Of a stretch of 41,093 nucleotides of DNA, positions 20,276 to 28,276 are shown piece after piece. Made by a program: the position numbers and the translations under genes. The notes beneath the pieces were generated by a model that saw only the letters and a list, made by a program, of their open reading frames with translations, was not told the DNA's origin and did not search any database. The DNA is from Bacteriovoracaceae bacterium. GTDB lineage: Bacteria; Bdellovibrionota; Bacteriovoracia; Bacteriovoracales; Bacteriovoracaceae. Where the stretch lies: contig CANGAC010000005.1 in NCBI GenBank assembly GCA_947451425.1, positions 1-41,093 on the forward strand, in the 5' to 3' direction. Position 1 is the stretch's first letter. The number at the start of each line of letters is the position of its first letter.

Positions 20276-21748
20276 ATGGGTTCTTCTGACCAACGTAACG
20301 CTTTATTGGCCGTGGTTTTATCCGGTCTTATTCTCTTTGGATGGCAGTATTATTTCCTCCCGAAAAAAACAGCTGCCCCTGTAGAACCAGTAGCCGTCTC
20401 CACGACTGCCCCTACGGCTGCGAATGGAACAATCACCCCGACTGTTGCCCAGGGCGGTCCTATAGAACCAACTGTTGCTAACGAGATTTTCTCCATTAAC
20501 AACAATGGTGTAGTAGCGGAGTTCTCGAACAAGCTGGAGTTTGTAAATTTCAAAAATCCCCAAGCAAAAAGCAATTTTGACGAACTGGCTGGTGTAAAGA
20601 CTCCTGCTCAGGTTGAGTTTGATTTCGGACAGGGCTTCCGCCCGCTTCAGTTCCAGCGTGCAGACGAGACAAAGTTTCATAGCACGGAATCTGACGTAAC
20701 CCTTACGACCGGTGTTGATGAGAAGGGGATTGCCATTTTTACCCTCACATCCCCTAATCCATTTAAGTACCGCTTCACCTTCAAAGCCGAAAAGAAAGCC
20801 CTCGAAAACAAACAGCACAGGATTTTCTCTGTCTATACAGACAAGCTCATCAATATTGAGCTCGCTGATGATGAAAATGGTGACCGTTCTATCAAGTGGG
20901 CGGGGATTGATTTTAACTATCACCTGTTCGCTGTTGCCCTCGATAAAGAGACTTCGCTTCTCTATAAATCCAATCCTGATTCAACGCTTTCCATGTTCTC
21001 TACCAAGGGTGAAAACTCACTCCGCTTCCACACTGTTTTCGTAAAAAAAGAATACAATTACCTCACAAGTCTCGGACACAATCTTCAGAACTCTGTTGAT
21101 TTCGGGATCTGGGGATTCTTTGCGGTCTGGATTCTTAAGGGCCTTCAATTCTTCTATAAGTTCTTCCCGAACTACGGCGTTTCGATCATTCTCCTGACTC
21201 TTCTCATTCGCTTAATTACGTTTCCTCTCCAGTGGAAATCGACTGTTTCAATGAAAAAGCTCCAGGAAGTTCAGCCGGAGCTCACAAAGATCCGTGAGAA
21301 ATACAAGGAAGATCCGGCACGCCTTCAGAAAGAGTCGATGGAGCTTTTCAAGAAGTCCGGTGCAAACCCGATGGGCGGATGTCTTCCTCTTCTTCTTCAA
21401 ATGCCGGTGTTCTTTGCTTTCTATAAAGTTCTCTATTCCGCAGTAGAACTCGTCGATGCTCCTTTCGTTCTTTGGCTGCACGATCTCTCAAATAAGGATC
21501 CGTACTTTGTTCTTCCGGTTCTTATGACGGGTGCCATGTTCCTTCAGCAAAGACTGACTCCGAACACGATCTCTGATCCTGTTCAGAGAAAAATCATGAT
21601 GTTCATGCCGCTCATTTTTGGTTTCATCATGAAGGATCTTCCTTCTGGTCTTTGCCTTTATATTTTCGTTTCAACTTTGTTCGGAATTCTTCAGCAGGTT
21701 CTCGTTTTCAAAAACGCCGGCAAGAGTACTAAGCTCGCCACTGTATGA
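20276..21748 (+). CDS. yidC: Membrane protein insertase YidC
   Basis: A 490-aa Oxa1/Alb3/YidC insertase. I chose the ATG at 20276 because GGAG (20266-20269) precedes it by 6 bases. The N-terminal anchor helix is about 8-26. A Pro/Ala/Thr-rich linker (about 30-66) follows, then the periplasmic beta-domain (about 70-270). The conserved five-helix core has the substrate-groove arginine in TLLIRLITFPLQ, the coiled C1 loop (LQEVQPELTKIREKYKEDPARLQKE) and NPMGGCLPLLLQMPVFFAFYKVL. Two copies of the 14-bp dyad described below lie in the linker. The stop overlaps the mnmE start as ATGA. Confidence 0.97.
   Translation: MGSSDQRNALLAVVLSGLILFGWQYYFLPKKTAAPVEPVAVSTTAPTAANGTITPTVAQGGPIEPTVANEIFSINNNGVVAEFSNKLEFVNFKNPQAKSNFDELAGVKTPAQVEFDFGQGFRPLQFQRADETKFHSTESDVTLTTGVDEKGIAIFTLTSPNPFKYRFTFKAEKKALENKQHRIFSVYTDKLINIELADDENGDRSIKWAGIDFNYHLFAVALDKETSLLYKSNPDSTLSMFSTKGENSLRFHTVFVKKEYNYLTSLGHNLQNSVDFGIWGFFAVWILKGLQFFYKFFPNYGVSIILLTLLIRLITFPLQWKSTVSMKKLQEVQPELTKIREKYKEDPARLQKESMELFKKSGANPMGGCLPLLLQMPVFFAFYKVLYSAVELVDAPFVLWLHDLSNKDPYFVLPVLMTGAMFLQQRLTPNTISDPVQRKIMMFMPLIFGFIMKDLPSGLCLYIFVSTLFGILQQVLVFKNAGKSTKLATV
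20375..20388. repeat. 14-bp dyad copy 1
   Basis: GCCCCTGTAGAACC in yidC encodes APVEP at residues 34-38 of the periplasmic linker. It fits GSYYCTRYAGRRSC. Confidence 0.75.
20456..20469. repeat. 14-bp dyad copy 2
   Basis: GGTCCTATAGAACC in yidC encodes GPIEP at residues 61-65, 81 bases after copy 1. It is identical to copy 3 and uses the ATA isoleucine codon. Confidence 0.8.
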
Positions 21749-23112
21749 AGTTTCTGTATTCGGATGACCCGATCATTGCCTGTAGTACGTGTAATCACGC
21801 AAACGCAGCCTTGGCGGTCATCCGGATCTCCGGAATCAAGGGTTTCAGTGACTTATCTCGTTTTTTCACACACTCTGGTCCTATAGAACCACGCCGTGTT
21901 TACTTCACCCGCTTGGTCCTACAGGGGCAAACTATCGACGAAGTCTGCCTCACTTATTTTGAAGGCCCGAAAAGTTACAACGGCGAAAACATCCTGGAAC
22001 TTTCCATTCACGGCAACACCCTTAACACCGAAAGGATCATCGATCTTTTTGTGAAAGAGGGCGGAATTCGTCTCGCTGCTCCGGGAGAATTCACTTATCG
22101 CGCGATGAAAAACAAGAAACTCAATCTCTCGCAGGTTGAGGGACTTGATCTTTTTCTCAATGCCAATTCTTCGTACGCTCTTGACCAGGGATTATCTCTT
22201 CTCTCGGGAAATCTTCACGAAATTTATCTCGAGCTCTGGGATCTCTATCTCATTCACAAATCTTCGCTGGAACTTTCCATCGATTTTTCTGATGACGTGG
22301 GGGAAGAGGCTGCACGCAAATATTTCCTCGATTCCCTCGATAATTTCCACAAGAAGTTTTCTTCCCTCGCAAAGCGGGTGGAAAACCAAAATGCGAACCT
22401 TCTCCAGCCGGAGATTGTGATTGCAGGTCTTCCCAATGCCGGGAAAAGTTCTTTTTTCAACATTCTCCTCGGTGACGAGCGGGCGATAGTTTCATCTACC
22501 GCTGGAACGACCAGGGACTATCTCACAGAATATTTTACGGCAGAGGGTGTTCGCTACAAATTGGTGGACACGGCCGGAGTTAGGGATTCTTCAGACTCAA
22601 TCGAGGCGGAAGGTGTAAAAAGAACGAAGAAAAAACTCACTCAGGGATTTTTCAAAATTCTTCTGATCAATCCCTTTGAGATGAGTCCGGGCTTTTCAGA
22701 TCTCGTCGCAGAAGATTTTGATCTTATGTATTTCACGCATGCTGATCTTCCGGGTTTTCTTGAGGCCCGGAAAAATCTCGAAGATAAATTCCGCCAGCTT
22801 GGTTCTATAGGGGCGATTGCTCTCGCCAATTCCGACCAGCCGTGGGAAGAAGACCTCACACAGCGACTAAATAAAAAATACCTACACGCTGTTTCACACC
22901 AACCCTTGCTTCTTGACCGCCACAAGGCATTGATTTTACGGGCACAACAAATTTTATCTAGCTATCGTTTGTTAGCTCAGAATGAGACAGATGTAGCAAT
23001 TCTCTCCTCTGAATTAAACACCTTGGGGCATTGCATTTCAGAAGTCATAGGTATAGTTTCACCCGAACAAGTTTTAAACTCGATCTTCAATAATTTTTGC
23101 ATCGGAAAGTGA
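21745..23112 (+). CDS. mnmE: tRNA uridine-5-carboxymethylaminomethyl(34) synthesis GTPase MnmE
   Basis: A 455-aa GTPase that works with MnmG to modify U34 of tRNAs reading split codon boxes. The N-terminal tetrahydrofolate-binding domain comes first (DPIIACSTCNHANAALAVIRISG). The G domain follows: G1 GLPNAGKSS (228-236), G2 GTTRD (254-258) and G3 DTAG (275-278). The last four residues are CIGK, the conserved Cys motif. The G4 motif, normally NKxD, is THAD (331-334) at the expected place, and G5 is not recognisable. Two strict copies and one variant core of the 14-bp dyad fall inside this gene. A parS site lies between it and mnmG. Confidence 0.96.
   Translation: MKFLYSDDPIIACSTCNHANAALAVIRISGIKGFSDLSRFFTHSGPIEPRRVYFTRLVLQGQTIDEVCLTYFEGPKSYNGENILELSIHGNTLNTERIIDLFVKEGGIRLAAPGEFTYRAMKNKKLNLSQVEGLDLFLNANSSYALDQGLSLLSGNLHEIYLELWDLYLIHKSSLELSIDFSDDVGEEAARKYFLDSLDNFHKKFSSLAKRVENQNANLLQPEIVIAGLPNAGKSSFFNILLGDERAIVSSTAGTTRDYLTEYFTAEGVRYKLVDTAGVRDSSDSIEAEGVKRTKKKLTQGFFKILLINPFEMSPGFSDLVAEDFDLMYFTHADLPGFLEARKNLEDKFRQLGSIGAIALANSDQPWEEDLTQRLNKKYLHAVSHQPLLLDRHKALILRAQQILSSYRLLAQNETDVAILSSELNTLGHCISEVIGIVSPEQVLNSIFNNFCIGK
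21877..21890. repeat. 14-bp dyad copy 3
   Basis: GGTCCTATAGAACC in mnmE encodes GPIEP at residues 45-49. It is identical to copy 2 in yidC. Confidence 0.8.
21915..21928. repeat. 14-bp dyad copy 4, in a different reading frame
   Basis: GGTCCTACAGGGGC in mnmE lies 38 bases after copy 3. It is read as TTG GTC CTA CAG GGG CAA. In this frame the usual CTATAG core would give an in-frame TAG stop; the base is C instead, giving CAG. Confidence 0.75.
22801..22814. repeat. 14-bp dyad copy 5
   Basis: GGTTCTATAGGGGC in mnmE encodes GSIGA at residues 353-357. Its reverse complement equals copy 6. Confidence 0.8.
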
Positions 23113-23114
23113 TT

Positions 23115-23130
23115 TGTTCCACGTGGAACA
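23115..23130. promoter_or_regulatory. parS: parS centromere site 1
   Basis: TGTTCCACGTGGAACA is a perfect 16-bp palindrome and matches the ParB-binding parS consensus in its GTTCCACGTGGAAC form, as known from Pseudomonas. It lies in the 27-base gap between mnmE and mnmG, about 5.5 kb from the candidate origin and 3.4 kb before parB. Confidence 0.95.
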
Positions 23131-23139
23131 TTTTCAATT

Positions 23140-24978
23140 ATGAAATACGACATCATCGTGGTTGGCGGTGGTCATGCCGGAATCGAAGCGGCGTACATTG
23201 CCTCCCAATTCAATCTTCAGGTCGCCATCATTACTATTCCCGGAGTAGGTCTCGGCTCTGCACCCTGTAATCCCTCCGTAGGTGGAGTGGGCAAGGGACA
23301 AGTGGTTCGGGAGCTCGACGCCCTCGGTGGACTCATGGGAATCCTCGCTGACAAAGCTGGAATACAGTACCGGACACTGAATGACTCCAAGGGCTTTGCT
23401 GTTCAATCCAGCCGCGTCCAGATTGATAAAGAACTCTATTCCATCAAAGCTGAAGAGCTGATTGCCTCTATTCCCAATATCACCGTGATTCGGGAGAAAG
23501 TGACGGCCATCTCCCCAGGGTTTGAGGTGAAAACGGCCGCTGGGTCGTATAGGTCCACCAAGATCATCATGACTGTAGGAACTTTCCTCAATGGAAAGCT
23601 TCACACGGGAAGCGAACAAACAATGGGTGGGAGAGTGGGAGTTGAGCCCTCTTCTGGACTTCAGGATTTATTGGCCGCCATCAAGACCCGGCCCCAAAGA
23701 TTTAAGACCGGAACACCTCCGCGACTGAATAAAGATACGATTGATTATTCAAAACTCGAGGAACAGCCCTCTGATTCCAGTGTTCGGAACTTCCATTGCC
23801 TGAATCAGCCGTTTTCCAGAGAGGCAGAGCAAGTTTCCTGCTATCTCGCGCACACGAATGCCACGACGATGGAGATTATTCGCTTCAATCGCGAAAGATC
23901 ACCTATGTTCAACGGGCAGATCCAGGGTGTGGGTGCCAGGTATTGCCCTTCAATTGAGGATAAAGCATTCCGTTATCCTGATAAATCATCCCATCATGTG
24001 TTCATTGAGCCCGAAGGACTAAATCTCAATACTGTTTACCCATCCGGAATTTCTTCTTCACTCCCGGAAGATGTGCAAGAAGCTTATGTTCGCTCCATGG
24101 AGGGTTTAGAAAAAGCTGAAATCGAAGTTTATGGATACGCAGTCGAATATGATGTTCTTGATACGACAGAGCTGAAAATCACTCTTGAGCATGAACAACT
24201 TGCTGGTTTGTACTTTGCTGGCCAGGTAAACGGCACTTCTGGATACGAAGAAGCAGCCGGGCAAGGGTATATTGCGGGAGTAAATGCGGCTTTGGCCCTT
24301 CTTGGCCTCGAGGCGCTCGTTTTGAGTAGGCATGAGTCTTATATAGGGGTAATGATCGAAGATTTGACCTCAAATACCCGCGATGAACCGTATCGCCTCT
24401 TCACTGCCCGCTCGGAAAACAGATTATTCATCCGCGAAGACAATACGGTTAACAGAATGGCGCCTTATCGCCAGCAGCTTCTCTTGAACACATCGCTTGA
24501 TAAATACCAGCGTGAGTTCCTCGAGAACTATGAGCTCCTGGTGAAATTCTGTGATGAAACCATGATTGTGGAAACATCTCCGCTTCTTCGTGAATTTTCC
24601 GGAGAGGGCGAACTTCAGCAGCTTTCCCGCAGGTTTTCTGTCTCAGAGCTCCTCCGTCAGGGCTGGTTAAATCCCGTCACGACGCTGGAAAGAGTGCTCG
24701 AATCATTCCAGTTAAAGATTGATTATGACCTCGTGAGAACTGTGGCAATTTCCAAGAAATATGATGGCTATATCAAGCGCTCGGAGGGGCAAAATGAGCG
24801 TCTGAAGAAGATGGATGCCATGAGAGTAAACTGGGAAGAAATTGTGGGATCCGGTAACATCTCCTTCGAGTGTAAACAGAGAATTTCCCGTATTCGCCCA
24901 GAGACCTTCGGACAGCTGAAGCTCATAGAGGGAATCCGTCCCGCGACTCTCGCCGTTGTGGCGGCAAAGGCCCTCTGA
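23140..24978 (+). CDS. mnmG: tRNA uridine-5-carboxymethylaminomethyl(34) synthesis enzyme MnmG (GidA)
   Basis: A 612-aa FAD-dependent partner of MnmE. The dinucleotide-binding motif VVGGGHAGIEAAYIAS is at 6-21. Other family blocks are PSVGGVGKGQVVRELDALGG, GTFLNGKLH, RFKTGTPPRL, the two functional cysteines in VSCYLAHTN and ARYCPSIEDK, and NGTSGYEEAAGQGYIAGVNA. Length is slightly below the E. coli protein (629 aa). The stop shares a base with the rsmG start (TGATG). It follows parS site 1 by 9 bases. Confidence 0.97.
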   Translation: MKYDIIVVGGGHAGIEAAYIASQFNLQVAIITIPGVGLGSAPCNPSVGGVGKGQVVRELDALGGLMGILADKAGIQYRTLNDSKGFAVQSSRVQIDKELYSIKAEELIASIPNITVIREKVTAISPGFEVKTAAGSYRSTKIIMTVGTFLNGKLHTGSEQTMGGRVGVEPSSGLQDLLAAIKTRPQRFKTGTPPRLNKDTIDYSKLEEQPSDSSVRNFHCLNQPFSREAEQVSCYLAHTNATTMEIIRFNRERSPMFNGQIQGVGARYCPSIEDKAFRYPDKSSHHVFIEPEGLNLNTVYPSGISSSLPEDVQEAYVRSMEGLEKAEIEVYGYAVEYDVLDTTELKITLEHEQLAGLYFAGQVNGTSGYEEAAGQGYIAGVNAALALLGLEALVLSRHESYIGVMIEDLTSNTRDEPYRLFTARSENRLFIREDNTVNRMAPYRQQLLLNTSLDKYQREFLENYELLVKFCDETMIVETSPLLREFSGEGELQQLSRRFSVSELLRQGWLNPVTTLERVLESFQLKIDYDLVRTVAISKKYDGYIKRSEGQNERLKKMDAMRVNWEEIVGSGNISFECKQRISRIRPETFGQLKLIEGIRPATLAVVAAKAL

Positions 24979-25613
24979 TGCTCGACTTTTCTATCCGCTA
25001 TTTAAATGTCCTGAAAACCAAGCTCGCCGGGCTAAATCTCACCAATATCCTGGATCCGGATGAGTTTTATCATAAGCAGATTCTCGATTCGATTAACCCT
25101 TATCTTCAGTCAGAGTCTTTCAAGGATCACGTAGCGAAAACCAAGCTTGTGGTCGACGTAGGTTTCGGGGGCGGGTTTCCGATTCTCCCTCTGGCGAAAC
25201 TCCTTCCTGATGTTCAATTCGTGGGCGTAGAGAGCAAGAGGAAGAAGGTCGATGCGGTGAAACTCATAGCGGAAGAACTGGGTCTCACAAACGTAAAACT
25301 TGTTCATTCGAGACTTGAAGATTTCTTCTTTGATCGTCCCGCTACGATCACGTTCAAAGCTGTTGGAACGGTGGCGGATTATTTGCCCGCCATTCACCGT
25401 TCTTCGAACAATTTTTCAGTCTTTTTTTATAAGGGGCCAAACTTTTTAGAACTAGAAGAAAAGTCTCTGGTGAAAATTTCTGATTGGGTTTTACGTGATA
25501 ATCAGGAGATCAGTGTCCCCGGCACACAGCAGCGTTTCCTTGTAAGCTTTAGTTCGAAGAATGTTCCACGTGGAACACCTAAATACCTTGTCAAACTCTC
25601 GGATTTTCTCTAA
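24978..25613 (+). CDS. rsmG: 16S rRNA (guanine-N7) methyltransferase RsmG (GidB)
   Basis: A 211-aa S-adenosylmethionine-dependent enzyme that methylates G527 of 16S rRNA. The SAM-binding motif is VVDVGFGGGFPILPLA (about 58-73), followed by FVGVESKRKKVDAV. Order and overlap with mnmG are typical. The codons for NVPRGT near the C terminus (about 195-200) contain a perfect parS palindrome, so this short stretch is constrained as both protein and centromere. Confidence 0.93.
   Translation: MLDFSIRYLNVLKTKLAGLNLTNILDPDEFYHKQILDSINPYLQSESFKDHVAKTKLVVDVGFGGGFPILPLAKLLPDVQFVGVESKRKKVDAVKLIAEELGLTNVKLVHSRLEDFFFDRPATITFKAVGTVADYLPAIHRSSNNFSVFFYKGPNFLELEEKSLVKISDWVLRDNQEISVPGTQQRFLVSFSSKNVPRGTPKYLVKLSDFL
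25562..25577. promoter_or_regulatory. parS: parS centromere site 2, inside rsmG
   Basis: A second perfect TGTTCCACGTGGAACA, identical to site 1 and 2447 bases from it. It lies within the last codons of rsmG and 73 bases before the parA start codon, so ParB bound here could also influence parAB expression. Confidence 0.95.
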
Positions 25614-25650
25614 AAATTAACCTCTCAGAAACATCTAAAGCAGGGACTAA

Positions 25651-26487
25651 ATGGCTAAAATCATTGCGATTGCTAACCAGAAAGGTGGCGTTGGAAAGAC
25701 GACCACTTCCGTCAACTTAAGTGCATGCCTCGCCGCGGCAGAAAAGCGCACACTCCTAATAGATTTGGATCCACAGGGGAACGCTAGTTCTTGCCTCGGA
25801 GTAGAGAAAGAAACCTTCGCCAAGGCCAACGTTTATCACGCTCTTATTAATGAAGAGAGTTTTGAAAATTGTATCTATCCGACAGAACTTCCTCTTCTGG
25901 AGCTTTGTCCTTCGAATAATGATCTCGTGGGTGCGGAACTTGAACTCGTTCACATGTTCGCTCGCGAATCAAAATTAAAAACGGCGCTCGAAGCGATTGC
26001 TCACAAATATGATTACATCATTATTGATTGCGCTCCTTCGCTGAATCTTCTTACTGTGAATGCGCTCTCAGCTGCTCACACTTATCTTATTCCGATGCAG
26101 ACAGAATATCTTGCGATGGAAGGATTAGCTCAGCTCTTAAATACCGTGCGCCTGATCAGAGCATCTCTGAATCCGAAGCTTGCTCTCGAGGGAATTCTCC
26201 TCACGATGTATGACTCGAGAAATAATCTTTGTAAGCTCGTTGCCAATGACCTCATGACCCACTTTAAGGACGATATCCTGAAGTCGATCATTCCAAGAAA
26301 CGTCAAACTTTCTGAGTGCACGAGCTTCGGTAAGCCGATCATTCTTTACGACATCACATCCAAAGGCTCTGAGGCTTATCTCTCTCTTGCTCGCGAGATC
26401 ATTTTGAAGTCGGAAAAGAAACCAGAAGTGAAGATGCCACTTGCGACACAAATTCCAAAATTCGAAGACTATCAGGTTAATCAATAG
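25651..26487 (+). CDS. parA: Chromosome-partitioning ATPase ParA (Soj)
   Basis: A 278-aa ATPase whose DNA-bound dimers guide ParB-parS complexes apart. It has the deviant Walker A KGGVGKTTT (11-19), the DLDPQGNASS switch I region and Walker B IIIDCAPSLNLL. It is the short chromosomal type without an N-terminal helix-turn-helix domain. An AGGGA ribosome site lies 6 bases before the ATG. It is encoded just before parB, after the two parS sites. Confidence 0.96.
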   Translation: MAKIIAIANQKGGVGKTTTSVNLSACLAAAEKRTLLIDLDPQGNASSCLGVEKETFAKANVYHALINEESFENCIYPTELPLLELCPSNNDLVGAELELVHMFARESKLKTALEAIAHKYDYIIIDCAPSLNLLTVNALSAAHTYLIPMQTEYLAMEGLAQLLNTVRLIRASLNPKLALEGILLTMYDSRNNLCKLVANDLMTHFKDDILKSIIPRNVKLSECTSFGKPIILYDITSKGSEAYLSLAREIILKSEKKPEVKMPLATQIPKFEDYQVNQ

Positions 26488-26498
26488 GAGCGATGAGT

Positions 26499-27395
26499 AT
26501 GCAAAAGAATAAACCACAGCTTGGTAAAGGTATGGCAGCTCTCCTTGGTGGACACCCGGGTTTACACGCGGATATGCCTGCCCCTATAGAACCGAAGATC
26601 GAAACACGCATCGAAACTCAACCGATGCTCGTAGACGTGGAAAAGCTTGTTGCTAACAAGGGACAGCCGCGGAAAATATTCAAAGAAAAAGACCTTCTCG
26701 AACTCGCAGAATCGATCAAAGAAAATGGCGTGATCCAGCCGCTCCTGGTTGTCGAAAAAGACGGCATGTTTGAAATCGTCGCGGGAGAAAGAAGATTCCG
26801 TGCTTCTAAACTTGCGGGCCTTACGAAAGTTCCTGTGATCATCAAGCGCGCGACTAAGCGTGATGCCATGGTCATGTCGATCATCGAAAACGTTCAGCGC
26901 TCGGATCTCAATTGCGTGGAAGAAGCTCTCGCATACTTCCAGCTCATGAATGAGTTTGAACTTACCCAGGAAGAAGTGGCGAAGAAGATCGGAAAAGAGC
27001 GCTCAACGATCGCGAACTTCCTCCGGATCCTGAAGCTTCCGAAAGACGTCATCGTTTCTCTTCAAAAAGATCTTCTCTCTTTTGGTCACGCCAAAGTTCT
27101 CTGCGCGATCGGGGATGAAGAGCTGGTCAAGCGCCTGTCGAACGAAGTGATCGCTAAAAACCTTTCCGTCCGTGAACTGGAAGAGCTTGCGAAGCAATCC
27201 AAGAAGCCGGCGAAGAAGAGTGGCATGGTCAACAAATTCATCGCAGAGCAATACACACAACTCAGAAATAAGCTTGAGCAGAAGACCGGCTACCACTTCG
27301 ATCTGAAATCGAAGAAGAACGGAGCTGGCGAGATCACCATCAAATTTAGCAACGAAGCTGAATTTAATGATATATTTGCTTATCTCATGAAGTAA
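26499..27395 (+). CDS. parB: Chromosome-partitioning protein ParB (Spo0J)
   Basis: A 298-aa CTP-dependent parS-binding clamp. AGGAG (26486-26490) is 8 bases from the ATG at 26499 but only 2 bases from the in-frame ATG at 26493, so I prefer 26499 (MQKNKPQLGKGMAALLGG). The N-terminal ParA-contact peptide comes first, then a Pro-rich linker with one 14-bp dyad (26580-26593). The CTP-binding region follows with GERRFRASKLAGL, the box II ENVQRSDLN, and the helix-turn-helix TQEEVAKKIGKERSTIANFL. The C-terminal dimerisation domain closes the protein. Confidence 0.95.
   Translation: MQKNKPQLGKGMAALLGGHPGLHADMPAPIEPKIETRIETQPMLVDVEKLVANKGQPRKIFKEKDLLELAESIKENGVIQPLLVVEKDGMFEIVAGERRFRASKLAGLTKVPVIIKRATKRDAMVMSIIENVQRSDLNCVEEALAYFQLMNEFELTQEEVAKKIGKERSTIANFLRILKLPKDVIVSLQKDLLSFGHAKVLCAIGDEELVKRLSNEVIAKNLSVRELEELAKQSKKPAKKSGMVNKFIAEQYTQLRNKLEQKTGYHFDLKSKKNGAGEITIKFSNEAEFNDIFAYLMK
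26580..26593. repeat. 14-bp dyad copy 6
   Basis: GCCCCTATAGAACC in parB encodes APIEP at residues 28-32, in the linker after the ParA-contact peptide. It is the exact reverse complement of copy 5. Confidence 0.8.
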
Positions 27396-27411
27396 TTGTC
27401 CTGGAGGACGC

Positions 27412-27747
27412 TTGGCCCGTAAGAACGATATTTGCGCCATCATCGAAGAAGGCTGCAAATTTGAAGGAAATCTATCCTTTAGCGGCACGGTTCGTATCGC
27501 GGGCTTTGTTACCGGAAGTATTTTTTCCAACGACACCCTTATCATTTCAGAGGGTGCCGTAATCAACGCCGACATCAACGCCAACATTGTTATCATCTCG
27601 GGTTCCGTGAAAGGAACGATCAAAGCCTCTTCCCGAGTTGAGATTAGACGCCCAGCAAGATTCGAAGGGACGGTTACAAGTCCGAGTCTCATTGTCGAAG
27701 AAGGCGTTATCTTCCACGGAATAACGAAAATGAAAGACAAAAAATAG
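27412..27747 (+). CDS. Bactofilin cytoskeletal protein
   Basis: A 111-aa protein of beta-helical repeats, for example FEGNLSFSGTVRIAGFVTG, IISEGAVINADI and VEIRRPARFEGTVTSPSLIVEEG, matching the bactofilin (DUF583) domain. Bactofilins polymerise into filaments without nucleotide. The start is TTG, supported by GGAGG (27403-27407) 4 bases upstream. It lies 16 bases after parB and is probably in the same operon. In Myxococcus, bactofilins scaffold the ParABS machinery, so a link to origin positioning is a reasonable inference. Confidence 0.9.
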   Translation: MARKNDICAIIEEGCKFEGNLSFSGTVRIAGFVTGSIFSNDTLIISEGAVINADINANIVIISGSVKGTIKASSRVEIRRPARFEGTVTSPSLIVEEGVIFHGITKMKDKK

Positions 27748-27758
27748 CCTCTAACTTC

Positions 27759-27787
27759 TTGACGAAAATCCCCCTAAAGCTTACAAA
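27759..27787 (+). promoter_or_regulatory. Candidate promoter of the atpF'FHAGDC operon
   Basis: TTGACG (27759-27764, 5/6 of the -35 consensus) and TACAAA (27782-27787, 4/6 of the -10) are separated by 17 bases in the 77-base gap after the bactofilin gene, 37 bases before the atpF' ATG. The sequence suggests that the ATP synthase genes have their own promoter. Confidence 0.55.
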
Positions 27788-27824
27788 TTACTGCAATTAA
27801 AATCGCTTCATTAAGGTAAAAAGA

Positions 27825-28268
27825 ATGGAAACCGTTCAGGCCATTTTCACACAACTTGGTGTGGATTCGTCTCTCGCTCCTCAGTTCGTTATCGTTTGTA
27901 TTGTCTTCATCCTCGCGCAATTTCTTTTCTTAGGTCGTCTTCAGGAAGTTCTTGAGACACGTGAAGAAAAGACAGTGAAGCTCGAGAGCTCTGCTGACGA
28001 GACAATCGAAAAAGTTTCGCGCATGAAAGCCGAGTACAAGGCGAAGATTGATGAAACTCAACGTAAGACTTTAAAAGAGTCGACTGACAAAAAACAAAAG
28101 ATCACTCAAAAGTTCACGGATCAATACAAGCAAGCTGAAAAAGAAGTCAGCGCTCACGTTGATTCTTCCCGTAACACTTTTTCAAATGAAGTGGCGGGCA
28201 ATCGCGAGAAGTATATGGCGGAAGCTGATACTCTTGCCCAGTCTCTCGTTAACAAGATTCTTCAATAA
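27825..28268 (+). CDS. atpF': ATP synthase Fo subunit b' (first of two b-type subunits)
   Basis: A 147-aa peripheral-stalk subunit. It has one N-terminal membrane helix (about 20-37, FVIVCIVFILAQFLFLGRL) followed by a long charged coiled coil to the end (LETREEKTVKLESSADETIEKV...). It lies 8 bases before a second b-type gene. Together they should form a b/b' heterodimer, as in photosynthetic and some other bacteria. Assigning b' to the first gene follows usual order and length. Confidence 0.87.
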   Translation: METVQAIFTQLGVDSSLAPQFVIVCIVFILAQFLFLGRLQEVLETREEKTVKLESSADETIEKVSRMKAEYKAKIDETQRKTLKESTDKKQKITQKFTDQYKQAEKEVSAHVDSSRNTFSNEVAGNREKYMAEADTLAQSLVNKILQ

Positions 28269-28276
28269 GGACAAAC

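Noticed and set aside
23543-23556. GGTCGTATAGGTCC in mnmG
   Set aside because: It matches the 14-bp dyad at 12 of 14 positions but breaks the core symmetry, so I left it out of the set.
27003-27740. 245-codon open frame on the minus strand opposite parB and the bactofilin gene
   Set aside because: It spans two genuine genes on the other strand and shows no domain or ribosome site.
27951-27966. CACGTG core inside atpF'
   Set aside because: Flanks do not match parS; the hexamer alone is common.
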